A stretch of DNA of 64,000 nucleotides from Microbacterium sp. LKL04 (GCF_900102005.1 NZ_LT627736.1:1736001-1800000), one strand, 5' to 3'; counted from the stretch's first letter, positions 24,654 through 36,695 are shown. The notes: a model not told the origin generated them from the sequence alone. Made by a program: numbers and translations.

Positions 24654-26480
24654 GTGAGCACTCAGACCGCGGACTCCGTCGTCAAGGACGGCGTCCACTA
24701 CCACCAGTTCGATGTCGTCATCGTCGGCGCCGGCGGCGCCGGCATGCGCGCCGCGATCGAAGCCGGTCCCGGCGCGAAGACCGCTGTCATCACCAAGCTC
24801 TACCCCACCCGCAGCCACACCGGTGCGGCACAGGGCGGCATGGCGGCGGCGCTCGCCAACGTCGAAGAGGACTCCTGGGAGTGGCACACCTTCGACACCG
24901 TCAAAGGCGGCGACTACCTCGTCGACCAGGACGCGGCCGAGATCCTCGCGAAGGAAGCCATCGACGCGGTCATCGACCTCGAGAACATGGGCCTGCCCTT
25001 CAACCGCACGCCCGACGGCAAGATCGACCAGCGCCGTTTCGGCGGGCACACCGCAGAGCACGGAAAGAACCCCGTCCGTCGCGCGTGCTACGCCGCCGAC
25101 CGGACCGGCCACATGATCCTCCAGACGCTGTTCCAGAACTGCGTCAAGCTCGGCATCAACTTCTTCAACGAGTTCTACGCGCTCGACCTCATCACGGTGA
25201 AGGATGCCCTGGGTCGCACCGGCATCGCCGGCGTCGTCGCCTACGAGCTCGCCACCGGTGACCTGCACGTCTTCCACTCCAAGGCCGTGATCTTCGCGAC
25301 CGGCGGCTTCGGCAAGATCTTCAAGACGACCTCGAACGCGCACACCCTCACGGGTGACGGCGTCGGCATCGTCTGGCGCAAGGGCCTGCCGCTCGAGGAC
25401 ATCGAGTTCTTCCAGTTCCACCCGACAGGCCTGGCGGGCCTCGGCATCCTCCTCACCGAGGGTGCCCGCGGTGAAGGCGCGATCCTCCGCAACGCCTCGG
25501 GCGAGCGGTTCATGGAGCGGTACGCCCCCACCATCAAGGACCTGGCCCCCCGCGACATCGTCGCGCGCTGCATGGTCAAAGAGGTCCTCGAGGGCCGCGG
25601 CGCCGGTCCGAACAAGGACTACGTCTACCTCGACTGCACCCACCTGGGTGCCGAGGTCCTCGAGACCAAGCTCCCCGACATCACCGAGTTCGCCCGCACC
25701 TACCTGGGCGTCGACCCGGTCGTCGAGCCGGTGCCGGTCATGCCGACCGCGCACTACGCGATGGGCGGCATCCCGACCAACATCAAGGGCGAGGTCCTCG
25801 CCGACAACGACACCATCGTCCCCGGCCTCTACGCCGCGGGCGAGTGCGCGTGCGTGTCGGTGCACGGCGCCAACCGCCTCGGCACGAACTCGCTGCTCGA
25901 CATCAACGTGTTCGGCAAGCGCTCGGGCCAGAACGCCGTCGAGTACGTCCAGACGGCCGAGTTCATGCCGCTCCCCGAGGACCCCGCGAAGGAGGTCCGC
26001 GAGCTGATCGAGGGCCTGCGCAGCAACGCCGGGACCGAGCGCATCTCCACCCTCCGCAAGAAGCTGCAGGAGGAGATGGACGCCAACGCCCAGGTCTTCC
26101 GCACAGAGGAGACCCTGACCAACGTCATGGGGACGATCAACGACCTGCGCGAGCGGTACAAGAACGTCCACGTCGACGACAAGGGCAAGCGCTACAACAC
26201 CGACCTCCTCGAGGCCGTCGAGCTGGGCTTCCTCCTCGACATCGCCGAGATCGTCGCCTACGCCGCACGCAACCGCAAGGAGAGCCGCGGCGGCCACATG
26301 CGCGAGGACTACCCCGACCGCAACGACGACAAGTACATGCAGCACACGATGGCCTACCTCACGGGCGACCCGCACTCCGCGAACCCCGAGGACCACATCC
26401 GCCTGGATTGGAAGCCGGTCGTGTTCACCAAGAACGAGCAGGGCGAGTACAACTACCCGCCGATGGAGAGGAAGTACTGA
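24654..26480 (+). CDS. sdhA: Succinate dehydrogenase flavoprotein subunit
   Basis: 608 aa. Oxidises succinate to fumarate on covalently bound [20 protein letters not shown] (about 22-38) is the FAD fold. The flavin-linked histidine is in [11 protein letters not shown], and the active site shows [17 protein letters not shown] and [13 protein letters not shown]. The GTG at 24654 is the in-frame start just upstream of the conserved N-terminus. It overlaps sdhB by one base. Confidence 0.96.
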   Translation: MSTQTADSVVKDGVHYHQFDVVIVGAGGAGMRAAIEAGPGAKTAVITKLYPTRSHTGAAQGGMAAALANVEEDSWEWHTFDTVKGGDYLVDQDAAEILAKEAIDAVIDLENMGLPFNRTPDGKIDQRRFGGHTAEHGKNPVRRACYAADRTGHMILQTLFQNCVKLGINFFNEFYALDLITVKDALGRTGIAGVVAYELATGDLHVFHSKAVIFATGGFGKIFKTTSNAHTLTGDGVGIVWRKGLPLEDIEFFQFHPTGLAGLGILLTEGARGEGAILRNASGERFMERYAPTIKDLAPRDIVARCMVKEVLEGRGAGPNKDYVYLDCTHLGAEVLETKLPDITEFARTYLGVDPVVEPVPVMPTAHYAMGGIPTNIKGEVLADNDTIVPGLYAAGECACVSVHGANRLGTNSLLDINVFGKRSGQNAVEYVQTAEFMPLPEDPAKEVRELIEGLRSNAGTERISTLRKKLQEEMDANAQVFRTEETLTNVMGTINDLRERYKNVHVDDKGKRYNTDLLEAVELGFLLDIAEIVAYAARNRKESRGGHMREDYPDRNDDKYMQHTMAYLTGDPHSANPEDHIRLDWKPVVFTKNEQGEYNYPPMERKY

Positions 26481-27247
26481 TGACGATCGTCGACAGCGGC
26501 GCCCCTGCGCAGACGCAGGAGACGAACGACTCCGGCATCCAGTCGTATCTGGTCACCTTCATCATCCGACGCTTCGACCCCGAGGTGGACGCTGAGCCGC
26601 GCTGGGTCGACTACGACGTGGAGATGTACCCGACGGACCGCGTGCTCGACGCGCTGCACCGCATCAAGTGGGACGTCGACGGCACGCTGAGCTTCCGCCG
26701 CTCATGCGCCCACGGCATCTGCGGCTCGGACGCCATGCGCATCAACGGCCGCAACCGCCTCGCCTGCAAGACGCTGATCAAAGACCTCGACATCTCGAAG
26801 CCGATCTACGTCGAGGCGATCAAGGGCCTGCCGCTGGAGAAGGACCTCATCGTCGACATGGACCCGTTCTTCGAGTCCTTCCGCGACGTGCAGCCCTTCC
26901 TGCAGGCCAACAGCGCACCGGAGCCCGGCAAGGAGCGCATCCAGTCCATCAAGGACCGCGCCGTCTACGACGACACCACGAAGTGCATCCTCTGCGCCGC
27001 GTGCACGTCGTCCTGCCCCGTGTTCTGGACCGACGGCCAGTACTTCGGCCCCGCCGCCATCGTCAACGCGCACCGCTTCATCTTCGACTCGCGCGATGAC
27101 GCGGGCGACGTGCGCCTCGACATCCTCAACGACAAGGAAGGCGTGTGGCGCTGCCGCACCACCTTCAACTGCACCGAGGCCTGCCCCCGCGGCATCGAGA
27201 TCACGAAGGCCATCGCCGAGGTCAAGCAGGCGGTCCTCCGCGGCTGA
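26480..27247 (+). CDS. sdhB: Succinate dehydrogenase iron-sulfur subunit
   Basis: 255 aa. The N-terminal ferredoxin domain has the 2Fe-2S cysteines in SCAHGICGSDAM and RLAC (about 75-95). The C-terminal domain has CILCAACTSSCP and CRTTFNCTEACPRG for the 4Fe-4S and 3Fe-4S clusters. It passes electrons from SdhA to the membrane quinone site. It is the last gene of the operon. Confidence 0.96.
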   Translation: MTIVDSGAPAQTQETNDSGIQSYLVTFIIRRFDPEVDAEPRWVDYDVEMYPTDRVLDALHRIKWDVDGTLSFRRSCAHGICGSDAMRINGRNRLACKTLIKDLDISKPIYVEAIKGLPLEKDLIVDMDPFFESFRDVQPFLQANSAPEPGKERIQSIKDRAVYDDTTKCILCAACTSSCPVFWTDGQYFGPAAIVNAHRFIFDSRDDAGDVRLDILNDKEGVWRCRTTFNCTEACPRGIEITKAIAEVKQAVLRG

Positions 27248-27269
27248 TCCAGCCGGATAGCCTCGAGGC

Positions 27270-28409
27270 GTGACCTCGGACGACACGACGCCTCCCCTGC
27301 GCGAGCGGTGGGAGGCGTCTCGTCTGCGCGAGCGCCTCGATCAGCCGATCGAGCGGGCCACCGAGCTCACGCAGCGGACGATCGGCTCGTTCCCCGTCCG
27401 GGTGTGGCGCCGGTTCCTCCGGCGGAACGGGTTCCTGCTCGCGGCATCCATCAGCTACCAGTCCCTGTTCGCGATCTTCGCGACGCTCTACACGGCCTTC
27501 GCCGCGGTCGGGCTGTGGCTCGGCGGCTCGCAGGCCGCGATCGACGGACTCATCGCCGTCGTGAACTCCTACCTGCCGGGATTCATCGCCGCCGGCAGCA
27601 CGGTGGAACCCGCCGACGTCGCCCAGATCGCCCGCGACAGCAGCAGCCTGCTGGCCGTCACCGGTGCGATCGCCGTGGCCGTCGCGATCTGGACCGCGAT
27701 CGGGTTCGTCACCTTCACCCGTCGCGCCGTGCGCGACATCTTCGGCCTGCCCTTCGACGCGCGCAGCTTCGTGCTCCTGAAGCTCGGCGACCTCCTCGCC
27801 GCCGTGCTGTTCGGACTCGCCCTGGTCCTCGGCGCCGCCTCGGGCCTGGTCGCCGGCGGTGTCGTCGCCCGCGTCCTCGCGTGGGCCGAGGTGCCGTACG
27901 AGTCGGCCCTCGTCGACGTGACGAGCCGGATCGCCTCGGTGCTCGTCAGCATCATCCTGAACACCGCCGCCCTGACCGGCCTCATCCGCTTCCTGACGGG
28001 GACCACGCTTCCCTGGCGCGCCATCATCCCCGGGGCCGCCGCGGGCGGCAGCGCTCTCGCCCTGCTGCAGCTCGGCGCCGGATTCCTCGCGGTCTACTCC
28101 CCGACCAACCCGCTCCTGGCCACCTTCTCCGTCGTCATCGGCCTCCTGCTGTGGCTTCGCCTGGCCGGGATCGTCATCCTCGTCGCGGCATCCTGGATCT
28201 CCGTGGCCGCCGAGGACGCCGACATCCCGCTGGTGGAGGTGACGGCGCAGCAGCGCCGCGAGCAGGAGCGGCGCGCGCTCCGGGTCGTGGCTGAAGCCGG
28301 CGTCCGCGAGGCGCGGCAGGCGGTCGCGGACGCCTCGTGGTGGCAGAAGCCGGGCGCACGGCGAGACCTCCGGCACGCCGAGGAGCTCCTCGACCGCACG
28401 CGTCGGTGA
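27270..28409 (+). CDS. YihY/BrkB-family integral membrane protein
   Basis: 379 aa. The family segment RNGFLLAASISYQSLFAIF (about 50-68) precedes five to six further hydrophobic segments up to about residue 320; the ends are cytoplasmic and charged, with an Arg/Ala-rich C-terminus. The once-proposed RNase BN identity of this family is not supported by later work, so the function is unknown. TAGCCT (27258-27263) ends 6 nt before the GTG, suggesting a leaderless transcript. Confidence 0.82.
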   Translation: MTSDDTTPPLRERWEASRLRERLDQPIERATELTQRTIGSFPVRVWRRFLRRNGFLLAASISYQSLFAIFATLYTAFAAVGLWLGGSQAAIDGLIAVVNSYLPGFIAAGSTVEPADVAQIARDSSSLLAVTGAIAVAVAIWTAIGFVTFTRRAVRDIFGLPFDARSFVLLKLGDLLAAVLFGLALVLGAASGLVAGGVVARVLAWAEVPYESALVDVTSRIASVLVSIILNTAALTGLIRFLTGTTLPWRAIIPGAAAGGSALALLQLGAGFLAVYSPTNPLLATFSVVIGLLLWLRLAGIVILVAASWISVAAEDADIPLVEVTAQQRREQERRALRVVAEAGVREARQAVADASWWQKPGARRDLRHAEELLDRTRR

Positions 28410-28442
28410 GGCGTGTCCGTCGCCCTCGATACGCTGGAACGC

Positions 28443-29282
28443 GTGCCACGAACACTCCGCATCGCCTCCGTCAACGTCAACGGCATCCGCGCCGCCGCCC
28501 GGAAGGGCATGCACGCCTGGCTCGAGACCGCCGGCGTCGACGTCCTGACCCTCCAGGAGGTGCGGGCCGAGGCATCCGATCTCGCCGCCGCCCTTCCCGG
28601 ATGGCATCTGGTCAACGACGAAGCCCTCGCCAAGGGGCGCGCAGGTGTCGCGATCGCGGCGCGCGAGCCGCTCGATGTCTGGCGGGTCGACCTCGGCGAG
28701 GACACGCTCGACTCGAAGGGCCGGTGGGTCGAAGCCGACATCGAGGTCGACGGCGAACTGCTCACCGTCGTCAGCGCCTACGTCTTCACCGGCGAAGCCG
28801 GCACCGAGAAGCAGGTCGCGAAGTACGCCTTCCTCGACGCGATGGAGGAGCGGATGCCGCACCTCGGCGACCTCGCCCTCATCACGGGCGACCTCAACGT
28901 CGGGCATCGCGAGTTCGACATCCGCAACTGGAGGGGGAACGTTAAGAAGGCCGGCTTCCTCCCCCGTGAGCGCGCGTATTTCGACCGATTCACCGGCGCC
29001 GCGGGCGAGACCGTCGCCACCGTCGACGGCGAGAACGGCACCGGACTCGGCTGGGTCGATATCGGGCGCAGCTTCGCCGGCGAGGTCGACGGGCCGTACA
29101 CGTGGTGGTCGAACCGCGGAAAGGCGTTCGACAACGACACCGGCTGGCGGATCGACTACCACCTCGCGACTCCGGAGCTCGCGACGCGCGCGACGGACTA
29201 CCGGGTCGTCCGGGCACCGTCCTGGGACACGCGGTGGAGCGACCACGCGCCCGTCGTGGCGGACTACACGCTCGGCAGCTGA
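28443..29282 (+). CDS. xthA: Exodeoxyribonuclease III
   Basis: 279 aa. AP endonuclease and 3'-5' exonuclease of the EEP fold. Visible are SVNVNGIRAA, the metal-binding glutamate in LTLQEVRAE, GDLNVGHREFD and the C-terminal SDHAPV. The enzyme acts in base-excision repair. The GTG at 28443 is preferred over one at 28413 because TACGCT (28430-28435) is placed for a leaderless start there. The other base-excision gene here, the Fpg/Nei homologue, lies about 3 kb downstream. Confidence 0.93.
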   Translation: MPRTLRIASVNVNGIRAAARKGMHAWLETAGVDVLTLQEVRAEASDLAAALPGWHLVNDEALAKGRAGVAIAAREPLDVWRVDLGEDTLDSKGRWVEADIEVDGELLTVVSAYVFTGEAGTEKQVAKYAFLDAMEERMPHLGDLALITGDLNVGHREFDIRNWRGNVKKAGFLPRERAYFDRFTGAAGETVATVDGENGTGLGWVDIGRSFAGEVDGPYTWWSNRGKAFDNDTGWRIDYHLATPELATRATDYRVVRAPSWDTRWSDHAPVVADYTLGS

Positions 29283-29320
29283 GGCTCGGGCGCGGGGGCG
29301 CGGCATCCGTTCGCGCCTAG

Positions 29321-30752
<1,432 letters not shown>

Positions 30753-30861
30753 TCCAGCAGCACCCCGAGGGCTGATCCCGCCGCCGGCTGGAAGCGGCCG
30801 GTCGCGTGCCGGATGCAGGTTCAGACGCCCGTTCGGGACGATTCGGCCCGCATCGGCACCG

Positions 30862-30878
30862 CTGAGCCTGCACTCGGC
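30862..30878. repeat. Left 17-bp direct repeat beside the second DUF559 gene
   Basis: Matches 31897-31913 at 16 of 17 positions, in the same orientation. It also forms an 11-bp stem (one G-T pair) with 30814-30824. It lies 6 nt past the stop of the DUF559 gene. Confidence 0.6.
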
Positions 30879-30884
30879 GCAGTG

Positions 30885-31748
30885 TCAGCGTCGTCGCGCG
30901 CGCAACAGCCCTCTCACCGCTGCAACCACCCGATCCGGATGCCACATGATGTCGGCCGCCATCGGTCGGAGCGTCGTGTAGCCGAGTGCGGCGAGCGTAA
31001 GATCACGACGACGGTCGACCCTGTGGGCGAGCGGACCGGAATGGTGAGCATCGCTGTCGCACTCGATGACGAGCCACCCGTCGACGAGAAGATCGACCCT
31101 CCCGACTCCGTCGATCCTCACCTGCACCTCCACCTTCAATCCGAGGCGGCGCAGGATGAGTCGCATCAACGACTCCGGCCCGGACTCGGCCCGTCCGTCG
31201 AGCATCTTCCGGATCACGCGATACTTCCGGGGCACAGCGGCGAAGACGAGGTCGAGCTCCGACGGCAGGATGAGGCCCCAGTGCAGTGCGCTGTCGAGGC
31301 TCGCGACAGCCGCCGCGGGCGACTGGCAGACGATCGCGTGGGCGAGCAGGTCCCACGGGTGCGAGATGCCCGCCCCGGAGGGTCGCTCCCCGATCGGTGG
31401 CGACCAATGACGCGAGGCTCCTTCCGACGGCACGCGGAGTCGAGCCGCATGCGGAGGGATGTGCACGTGAAGCTCCTCCGAGGTGAGGATGAAGACCCCC
31501 AGGAGGCGAAGAGCGCTCACGCAGGTGAGCCGGCCGCCGACGCGGGCTGCCCGGACGACATCGGCCGGGACGTCCGAGGCGAGGTATCGGCCTCGACGGA
31601 CCGCCACGATCGCATCATCCGCTGCGGCCTGCGCGATCGCCCGTTTCGACATCCCGGAAGACCGGAGCTCACGGGCGGTTCTGGAGCGGATGGAAAGGAG
31701 GGAGGCGGCTCTGTCGGCGAAGACGCGCCGATCACGTGTCGAGGTCAT
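30885..31748 (-). CDS. DUF559-type protein: HTH-like N-terminus and Vsr-like endonuclease fold
   Basis: 287 aa. The N-terminal half has an AbiEi/HTH-like region (AASLLSIRSRTARELRSSGMSKR shortened to its key parts: LLSIRS, ARELRSSG, RYLASDVP, RLTCVSALRLLG). The C-terminal half has the DUF559/Vsr layout: a glutamate in SGPESLMRLILRRLG, then GRVDLLVDGWLVIECDSDAHH, then RRRDLTLAALGY. It is a distant paralogue of the protein at 12914-13822, with the same domain order but low identity. It lies against the orientation of its neighbours and is flanked by a 17-bp direct repeat. No partner gene is adjacent. Confidence 0.7.
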   Translation of the reverse strand: MTSTRDRRVFADRAASLLSIRSRTARELRSSGMSKRAIAQAAADDAIVAVRRGRYLASDVPADVVRAARVGGRLTCVSALRLLGVFILTSEELHVHIPPHAARLRVPSEGASRHWSPPIGERPSGAGISHPWDLLAHAIVCQSPAAAVASLDSALHWGLILPSELDLVFAAVPRKYRVIRKMLDGRAESGPESLMRLILRRLGLKVEVQVRIDGVGRVDLLVDGWLVIECDSDAHHSGPLAHRVDRRRDLTLAALGYTTLRPMAADIMWHPDRVVAAVRGLLRARRR

Positions 31749-31896
31749 GGGACGACGCTCGCCGATGGCGCCGATGTGCAGGGCGGCTCCGCGAGAGATG
31801 TGGCGGACAGGCTCCGAGGTGGCCTCGGGGAGGAATCCTCGTGCCGACTGCAGGGAGAATCGTCGGATTCGTGGGGGTGGAGCGTCCGAGACGTAC

Positions 31897-31913
31897 CTGA
31901 ACCTGCACTCGGC
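31897..31913. repeat. Right 17-bp direct repeat beside the second DUF559 gene
   Basis: Same orientation as 30862-30878 with one mismatch. It lies upstream of the DUF559 gene (149 bp from its start) and 16 bp before the -10 box of the next GNAT gene. The remaining 192-bp gap holds only these sites. Confidence 0.6.
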
Positions 31914-31928
31914 ACACGCGGCCGCCGT

Positions 31929-31934
31929 TAGGGT
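31929..31934 (+). promoter_or_regulatory. -10 box of a leaderless promoter for the GNAT gene
   Basis: TAGGGT ends 6 nt before the ATG at 31941. No ribosome site is present. Confidence 0.45.
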
Positions 31935-31940
31935 CGGGGC

Positions 31941-32498
31941 ATGGAACCGGTGACCCTGCGGACTGATCGGCTCGAGCTGTCCGTCCCGACGGCGGCCGAC
32001 ATCGATGCGATCACGGCGGCGGCGCAGGATCCCGAGGTACCGCGGTGGACGACACTGCCGTCGCCGTACGACCGCGCGCACGCCGAGGCGTTCGTCGACA
32101 AGGCCGCCGGGTGGTGGGAGGACGAGAGCGAGCTCACCTGGGGCGTCCGCCGCGGGGGCCGCTGGATCGGCATGATCGGCCTGCACCGCGTCGAGAAGCG
32201 GGGTTCTGCCGAGATCGGGTTCTGGATGGATGTCGCGGCCCGTGGCCACGGCTACCTCACCGAAGCGGCGTCCGCCGTCGTGGAGTTCGGGTTCGCGGAG
32301 CCTGTCGCGCTCGCCCGGATCCAGTGGCGCGCCGTGGTCGGCAACCACGCGTCGGCGAGAGTCGCCCAGAAGCTCGGCTTCCGGTACGAAGGGCTTCTCC
32401 GCCAGGGGCTCAGCGACCCGCGCGGCCGCCACGACGGCTGGATCGCGGCACTCCTGCGAACGGACGACCGCTCGCCGCAGTCCTGGCCGATCCTCTGA
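31941..32498 (+). CDS. GNAT-family N-acetyltransferase, RimJ/RimL-like
   Basis: 185 aa. Motifs run from VTLRTDRLELSVPTAADIDA at the N-terminus through EIGFWMDVAARGHGYLTEAA (the acetyl-CoA site, about 94-113) to NHASARVAQKLGFRYEGLLRQG (about 136-157), the diagnostic RimJ/RimL tail. The substrate is unknown. The start is fixed by the leaderless -10 box. It is followed after 49 bp by the glycosylase gene. Confidence 0.85.
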   Translation: MEPVTLRTDRLELSVPTAADIDAITAAAQDPEVPRWTTLPSPYDRAHAEAFVDKAAGWWEDESELTWGVRRGGRWIGMIGLHRVEKRGSAEIGFWMDVAARGHGYLTEAASAVVEFGFAEPVALARIQWRAVVGNHASARVAQKLGFRYEGLLRQGLSDPRGRHDGWIAALLRTDDRSPQSWPIL

Positions 32499-32547
32499 CA
32501 ACCCCCTGACCGCCCCCGCACCCGCACCCGACTGGCAGGATGACCCC

Positions 32548-33411
32548 ATGCCTGAGATGCCCGAGGTGCAGGGACTGGTCGACTTCCTCCGCGAGCGCGC
32601 GACGGGATTGACCGTCACGAAGGTGTCGGTCGCGAACATCGCCGCCCTGAAGACGTACGACCCGCCGATCGACGCCATCACCGGCGCGACCGTGACCGGT
32701 GCGGAGCGCCACGGCAAGTTCGTCGACCTGCAGACGGATGCCGGTGCCCACCTCGTCTTCCACCTCGCAAAGGCGGGCTGGCTCCGCTGGTACGACCAGC
32801 TGCCGGCGACGGTGATCCGCCCGGGCAAGACCCCGATCGCCCTGCGGGTGGGCTTCGACGACGGCTCCGGCTTCGACCTGACCGAGGCCGGCACGAAGAA
32901 GTCCCTCGCCTACTACGCCGCCCGCTCCCCCGCTGACGTCCCCGGCATCGCACGCCTCGGCCCGGACCCGCTCGACGAGTCCTTCACACGGGACACGCTC
33001 GCCGGGCTGCTCGAGGGTCGTCGCACCCAGATCAAGGGCGTCCTCCGGGACCAGTCGATCGTCGCGGGGATCGGCAACGCGTACTCCGACGAGATCCTCC
33101 ACGCCGCGAAGATGTCGCCGTACGCTCTCGCGGCGGGACTGACGGATGCCGAGATCGACAGGCTCTATGCCGCGTTGCGGCAGACGCTGGCCGAAGCGGT
33201 GGCCGCGGCATCCGGCAAGCCTCCGGCCGACCTCAAGGACGCCAAACGTCGCGGCATGGCCGTCCACGGTCGTCGCGGTGAGGCGTGCCCGGTGTGCGGC
33301 GACGAGGTGCGGTCGGTGTTCTTCGCCGACAACAGCCTGGAGTACTGCCCGACGTGTCAGACGGGCGGCAAGATCCTCGCGGATCGCCGCCTGTCGAGGC
33401 TCCTGAAGTAG
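32548..33411 (+). CDS. Fpg/Nei-family DNA glycosylase
   Basis: 287 aa. Removes oxidised bases and nicks the strand. The start MPEMPEV gives the catalytic proline and glutamate once Met is removed. GAERHGKFVDL holds the conserved lysine. The helix-two-turn-helix contains GIGNAYSDEILHAA (about 174-187), and the C-terminal zinc finger has CPVC and CPTC with GGKILADRRLSR. Whether it is closer to Fpg or Nei cannot be settled by eye. Its stop is one base from the stop of convergent glpK. Confidence 0.9.
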   Translation: MPEMPEVQGLVDFLRERATGLTVTKVSVANIAALKTYDPPIDAITGATVTGAERHGKFVDLQTDAGAHLVFHLAKAGWLRWYDQLPATVIRPGKTPIALRVGFDDGSGFDLTEAGTKKSLAYYAARSPADVPGIARLGPDPLDESFTRDTLAGLLEGRRTQIKGVLRDQSIVAGIGNAYSDEILHAAKMSPYALAAGLTDAEIDRLYAALRQTLAEAVAAASGKPPADLKDAKRRGMAVHGRRGEACPVCGDEVRSVFFADNSLEYCPTCQTGGKILADRRLSRLLK

Positions 33412-33412
33412 G

Positions 33413-34945
33413 TCAGACGGTCCCGGCGAGGACCCGGGCGTCGTCGTCGACCCAGTCCATCGACTTCGAGACGGCCTTCTCCCAGAGGCGGCAGCGGCGG
33501 TCGCGCTCGTCGGGGTCCATCTGCGGCTCGAACCGGCGGTCCTCCTGCCAGTACCCGCGGAGCGCGTCCTTGTCCGTCCAGACGCCGACGGCGAGCCCGG
33601 CCGCGTATGCGGCGCCGAGCGCGGTCGTCTCGACCACCTTCGGACGGATCACGGGGATGCCGAGGATGTCCGCCTGGAACTGCATGAGCGTGTCGTTGCG
33701 GGTCATCCCACCGTCGACGCGGAGCTCCTCGAGGTCGCGGCCCGTGTCGGAGACGACGGCCGTGATCACGTCGCGAGTCTGGAACGCGGTCGCCTCGAGG
33801 GCGGCGCGGGCGATGTGGGCCTTGGTGACGTAGCGGGTGAGGCCGACGAGGGCGCCGCGCGCGTCGGGTCGCCAGTACGGGGCGAACAAGCCCGAGAAGG
33901 CGGGCACGAAATACGCTCCGCCATTGTCCTCGACACTCCGGGCGAGACGCTCGACCTCGCCCGAGTCGGAGATGATCCCGAGGTTGTCGCGCAGCCACTG
34001 CACGAGCGATCCGGTGACGGCGATCGAGCCCTCGAGCGCGTAGTGCGCGGGCTCGTCGCCCAGGCGGTAGGCGACCGTCGTGATGAGCCCCGCCTCGGAC
34101 CGGACGAGCTCGGTCCCGGTGCCGACGAGCAAGAAGTTGCCGGTGCCGTAGGTGTTCTTGGACTGGCCGGCGTCGAAGGCGGCCTGCCCGAAGGTCGCCG
34201 CCTGCTGATCTCCGAGGATGCCGGCGATCCGGATCCCCCGGGCCACACGGGGCTGCACGACCTCGCCGTACACCTCGGAGGAGGAGCGAATCTCGGGCAG
34301 CATCTCGCGCGGGATGTCCCAGGCGTCGAGCATCTCGTCAGACCAGTCGAGCGTCTTCAGATCCATCAGGAGCGTGCGGCTGGCGTTGGTGACGTCGGTG
34401 ATGTGGATGCCGCCGTCGCTGCCGCCCGTGAGGTTCCAGACGATCCACGTGTCGGGGGTGCCGAACATCAGGTCGCCGTTCCGCGCCGCGTCGCGGGCGC
34501 CGTCGACGTTGTCGAGGATCCACGCGATCTTCGATGCCGAGAAGTACGACGCGAGCGGCAGCCCGGTCACATCGGCGAACGCGTCGACGCCGTGCGCGTC
34601 GATCAGCCGGTCGATCGCGGGCTGGGTGCGGGTGTCCTGCCAGACGATGGCGTTGTGGATCGGCCGGCCGGTGCGGCGATCCCAGACGATCGCGGTCTCG
34701 CGCTGATTGGTCACGCCGATGGCGGCGACGTCGGACGGCGCCAGCCCCACCTGGTTGAGGACGCGGGCGAGCACCCATTCCGTGTTCGTCCAGATCTCCA
34801 CCGGGTCGTGCTCGACCCGCCCGGCCCGCGGGAAGATCTGCTCGTGCTCCCGTTGGGCGGTGGCGACGAGCGCCCCCTCCCCGTCGAACACGATCGCGCG
34901 TGTCGAGGTGGTCCCCTGGTCGATGGCGATCACGTGTTCAGCCAC
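33413..34945 (-). CDS. glpK: Glycerol kinase
   Basis: 510 aa. Phosphorylates glycerol to glycerol 3-phosphate. The N-terminal phosphate loop is [44 protein letters not shown] and [16 protein letters not shown] are family signatures. The GTG at 34945 follows AGAGGAGACGAG. It lies 52 bp downstream of glpD and is probably co-transcribed with it. No GlpF facilitator gene is adjacent. Confidence 0.96.
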   Translation of the reverse strand: MAEHVIAIDQGTTSTRAIVFDGEGALVATAQREHEQIFPRAGRVEHDPVEIWTNTEWVLARVLNQVGLAPSDVAAIGVTNQRETAIVWDRRTGRPIHNAIVWQDTRTQPAIDRLIDAHGVDAFADVTGLPLASYFSASKIAWILDNVDGARDAARNGDLMFGTPDTWIVWNLTGGSDGGIHITDVTNASRTLLMDLKTLDWSDEMLDAWDIPREMLPEIRSSSEVYGEVVQPRVARGIRIAGILGDQQAATFGQAAFDAGQSKNTYGTGNFLLVGTGTELVRSEAGLITTVAYRLGDEPAHYALEGSIAVTGSLVQWLRDNLGIISDSGEVERLARSVEDNGGAYFVPAFSGLFAPYWRPDARGALVGLTRYVTKAHIARAALEATAFQTRDVITAVVSDTGRDLEELRVDGGMTRNDTLMQFQADILGIPVIRPKVVETTALGAAYAAGLAVGVWTDKDALRGYWQEDRRFEPQMDPDERDRRCRLWEKAVSKSMDWVDDDARVLAGTV

Positions 34946-34997
34946 GTCTCGTCTCCTCTTCGAGTGCTCGGCGCCGATGGCGACGGGATGCCGGGCG

Positions 34998-36695
34998 TCA
35001 GACAGCGACGGGATCGGCGGCGTGCACCGCGGCGAGCGCCCGGTCGATCTCGGAGCGCCGTGCTGCGGCATCCCAGCCCATCACATCAGCGATCGCGTCG
35101 GCCACCTCTTCGACGACCTCGTGCGTCGCCTCACCGCGGAACCCGATGTTGGTGCGGCGGAGCAGGATGTCGTCGAGGTGGACGATCGACTCGGTGCGGG
35201 CGATGTGCCGGAACTCACCGGACGAGAACCGGGGAAGCGATGCGAGGGGTGCGTCCTCGTCGTCCTGACGGATCGAGGTGGCGACGGCCAGGGCGTGCGT
35301 GCCGTAGCGGTGCAGCAGACGCGTCCCGCGCTCGAGTCCGAAGTCGGCGAGGTGCTGGTGGACCCACTCGTCGCGGTCGGCGTCGGTGCGGGGGAAGCCG
35401 ACGGCGCCGCCGATCGGCAGACCCTTCGTGGAGCGGACGCGCTCGCGGCCGATCCGGGTCATCAGCTCGTCGCTCAGGCGGGCGGCGACGGCGCGGAAGG
35501 TGGTCCACTTGCCGCCGACGAGGCTGAGCACCGGCACGCGGTCGGATCCCGGGAGAATCGCCTCTTCGACGCGGTAATCACGCGAGACGAAGCCCGCCGC
35601 CATGTCGCCGTGCCCGGGCAGCGGACGCACGCCCGAGTACCGGTGCACGATCTGCGAGCGGTCGACGGGGATCGTCGGGAAGACGTGACCGATGAGGTCG
35701 AGGAAGTAGTCGACCTCCTCCTCGGTGCAGACGGCCGGCTCGGACATGTCGTGCTCGAGGTCGCTCGTGCCGACGAGGACGCGGCCGTTGAGCGGGTAGA
35801 TGAGAACGATGCGACCGTCGGAGTGCTCGAAGAACAGCTCACGGCCACCGGTGGCCTGCATGAGCTCGGGGTGGTCGAGCACGATGTGCGAGCCCTTCGT
35901 GCCGCCCATGTAGCGCGTGGCATCGCCGAGCGCGCGGTTGGCGAGGTCGGTCCAGGGGCCGGCCGCGTTGAGGACGACGGATGCTGCGAAGGGGAACTCC
36001 TCGCCCGTCTCCTCGTCGCGGAGGACGACCTTCCCGTCCTGGACCCCGGCTGCCGAGACGTAGTTGGCGGCGCGGGCGCGGCTGCCGCCGACGGCGATGC
36101 CGTCGCGGACCAGATCGAGGCCGAGACGCTCGGGGTCGCGGAGCGAGGCGTCCCAGTACGTGGCGGTGTACTTCACGTCGGGGTTCAGGTCGGGCAGGGC
36201 GCGGAGCGACCGACGACGACCGTTGAACGTGTGACGGGGAACCTTGCCGCCGCCGCGCGAGAACGAGTCGTAGATGATGAGGCCGACCTTGATGAGGAGG
36301 GCGCCGCGCTCGGTCGAGGCCGTCTTGCGGTGCAGCACCATACGCAGCGGCGCGGACAGCAGACCCGAGAAAGTCGAGAAGATCGGGACGGTCGTGCGAA
36401 GCGGACGAACGTAGTGCGCGGCCGTGGTGAGCAGGTCGTTGCGCTCGGTGACGGCCTCGTGGACGAGTCGGAGCTCGCCGTTCTCGAGGTAGCGGATGCC
36501 GCCGTGGATCATGTGGCTCGACGCAGCCGAGGCGCCGGAGAGGAAATCGCTCTTCTCGACCAGCGCGACGTCGATGCCCTGGAGTGCCAGGTCGCGGAAG
36601 GTCGCCACGCCGTTGATGCCGCCGCCGATGATGAGCACATCCGCGTGGGGCCGCTCCCGCAGTCCCGCCGTCGTCGATCGGATTCCGGTGTCCAC
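34998..36695 (-). CDS. glpD: Glycerol-3-phosphate dehydrogenase, FAD-dependent
   Basis: 565 aa. Oxidises glycerol 3-phosphate to dihydroxyacetone phosphate and reduces quinone at the membrane. The FAD fold is [16 protein letters not shown] (about 16-31). [20 protein letters not shown] and [10 protein letters not shown] are typical of the family. The GTG at 36695 is chosen because GGGAG lies 8 bases upstream; a second GTG 9 nt further out is too close to that site. The reading frame stays open far upstream without coding character. It is divergent from the SorC-type regulator. Confidence 0.94.
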   Translation of the reverse strand: MDTGIRSTTAGLRERPHADVLIIGGGINGVATFRDLALQGIDVALVEKSDFLSGASAASSHMIHGGIRYLENGELRLVHEAVTERNDLLTTAAHYVRPLRTTVPIFSTFSGLLSAPLRMVLHRKTASTERGALLIKVGLIIYDSFSRGGGKVPRHTFNGRRRSLRALPDLNPDVKYTATYWDASLRDPERLGLDLVRDGIAVGGSRARAANYVSAAGVQDGKVVLRDEETGEEFPFAASVVLNAAGPWTDLANRALGDATRYMGGTKGSHIVLDHPELMQATGGRELFFEHSDGRIVLIYPLNGRVLVGTSDLEHDMSEPAVCTEEEVDYFLDLIGHVFPTIPVDRSQIVHRYSGVRPLPGHGDMAAGFVSRDYRVEEAILPGSDRVPVLSLVGGKWTTFRAVAARLSDELMTRIGRERVRSTKGLPIGGAVGFPRTDADRDEWVHQHLADFGLERGTRLLHRYGTHALAVATSIRQDDEDAPLASLPRFSSGEFRHIARTESIVHLDDILLRRTNIGFRGEATHEVVEEVADAIADVMGWDAAARRSEIDRALAAVHAADPVAV

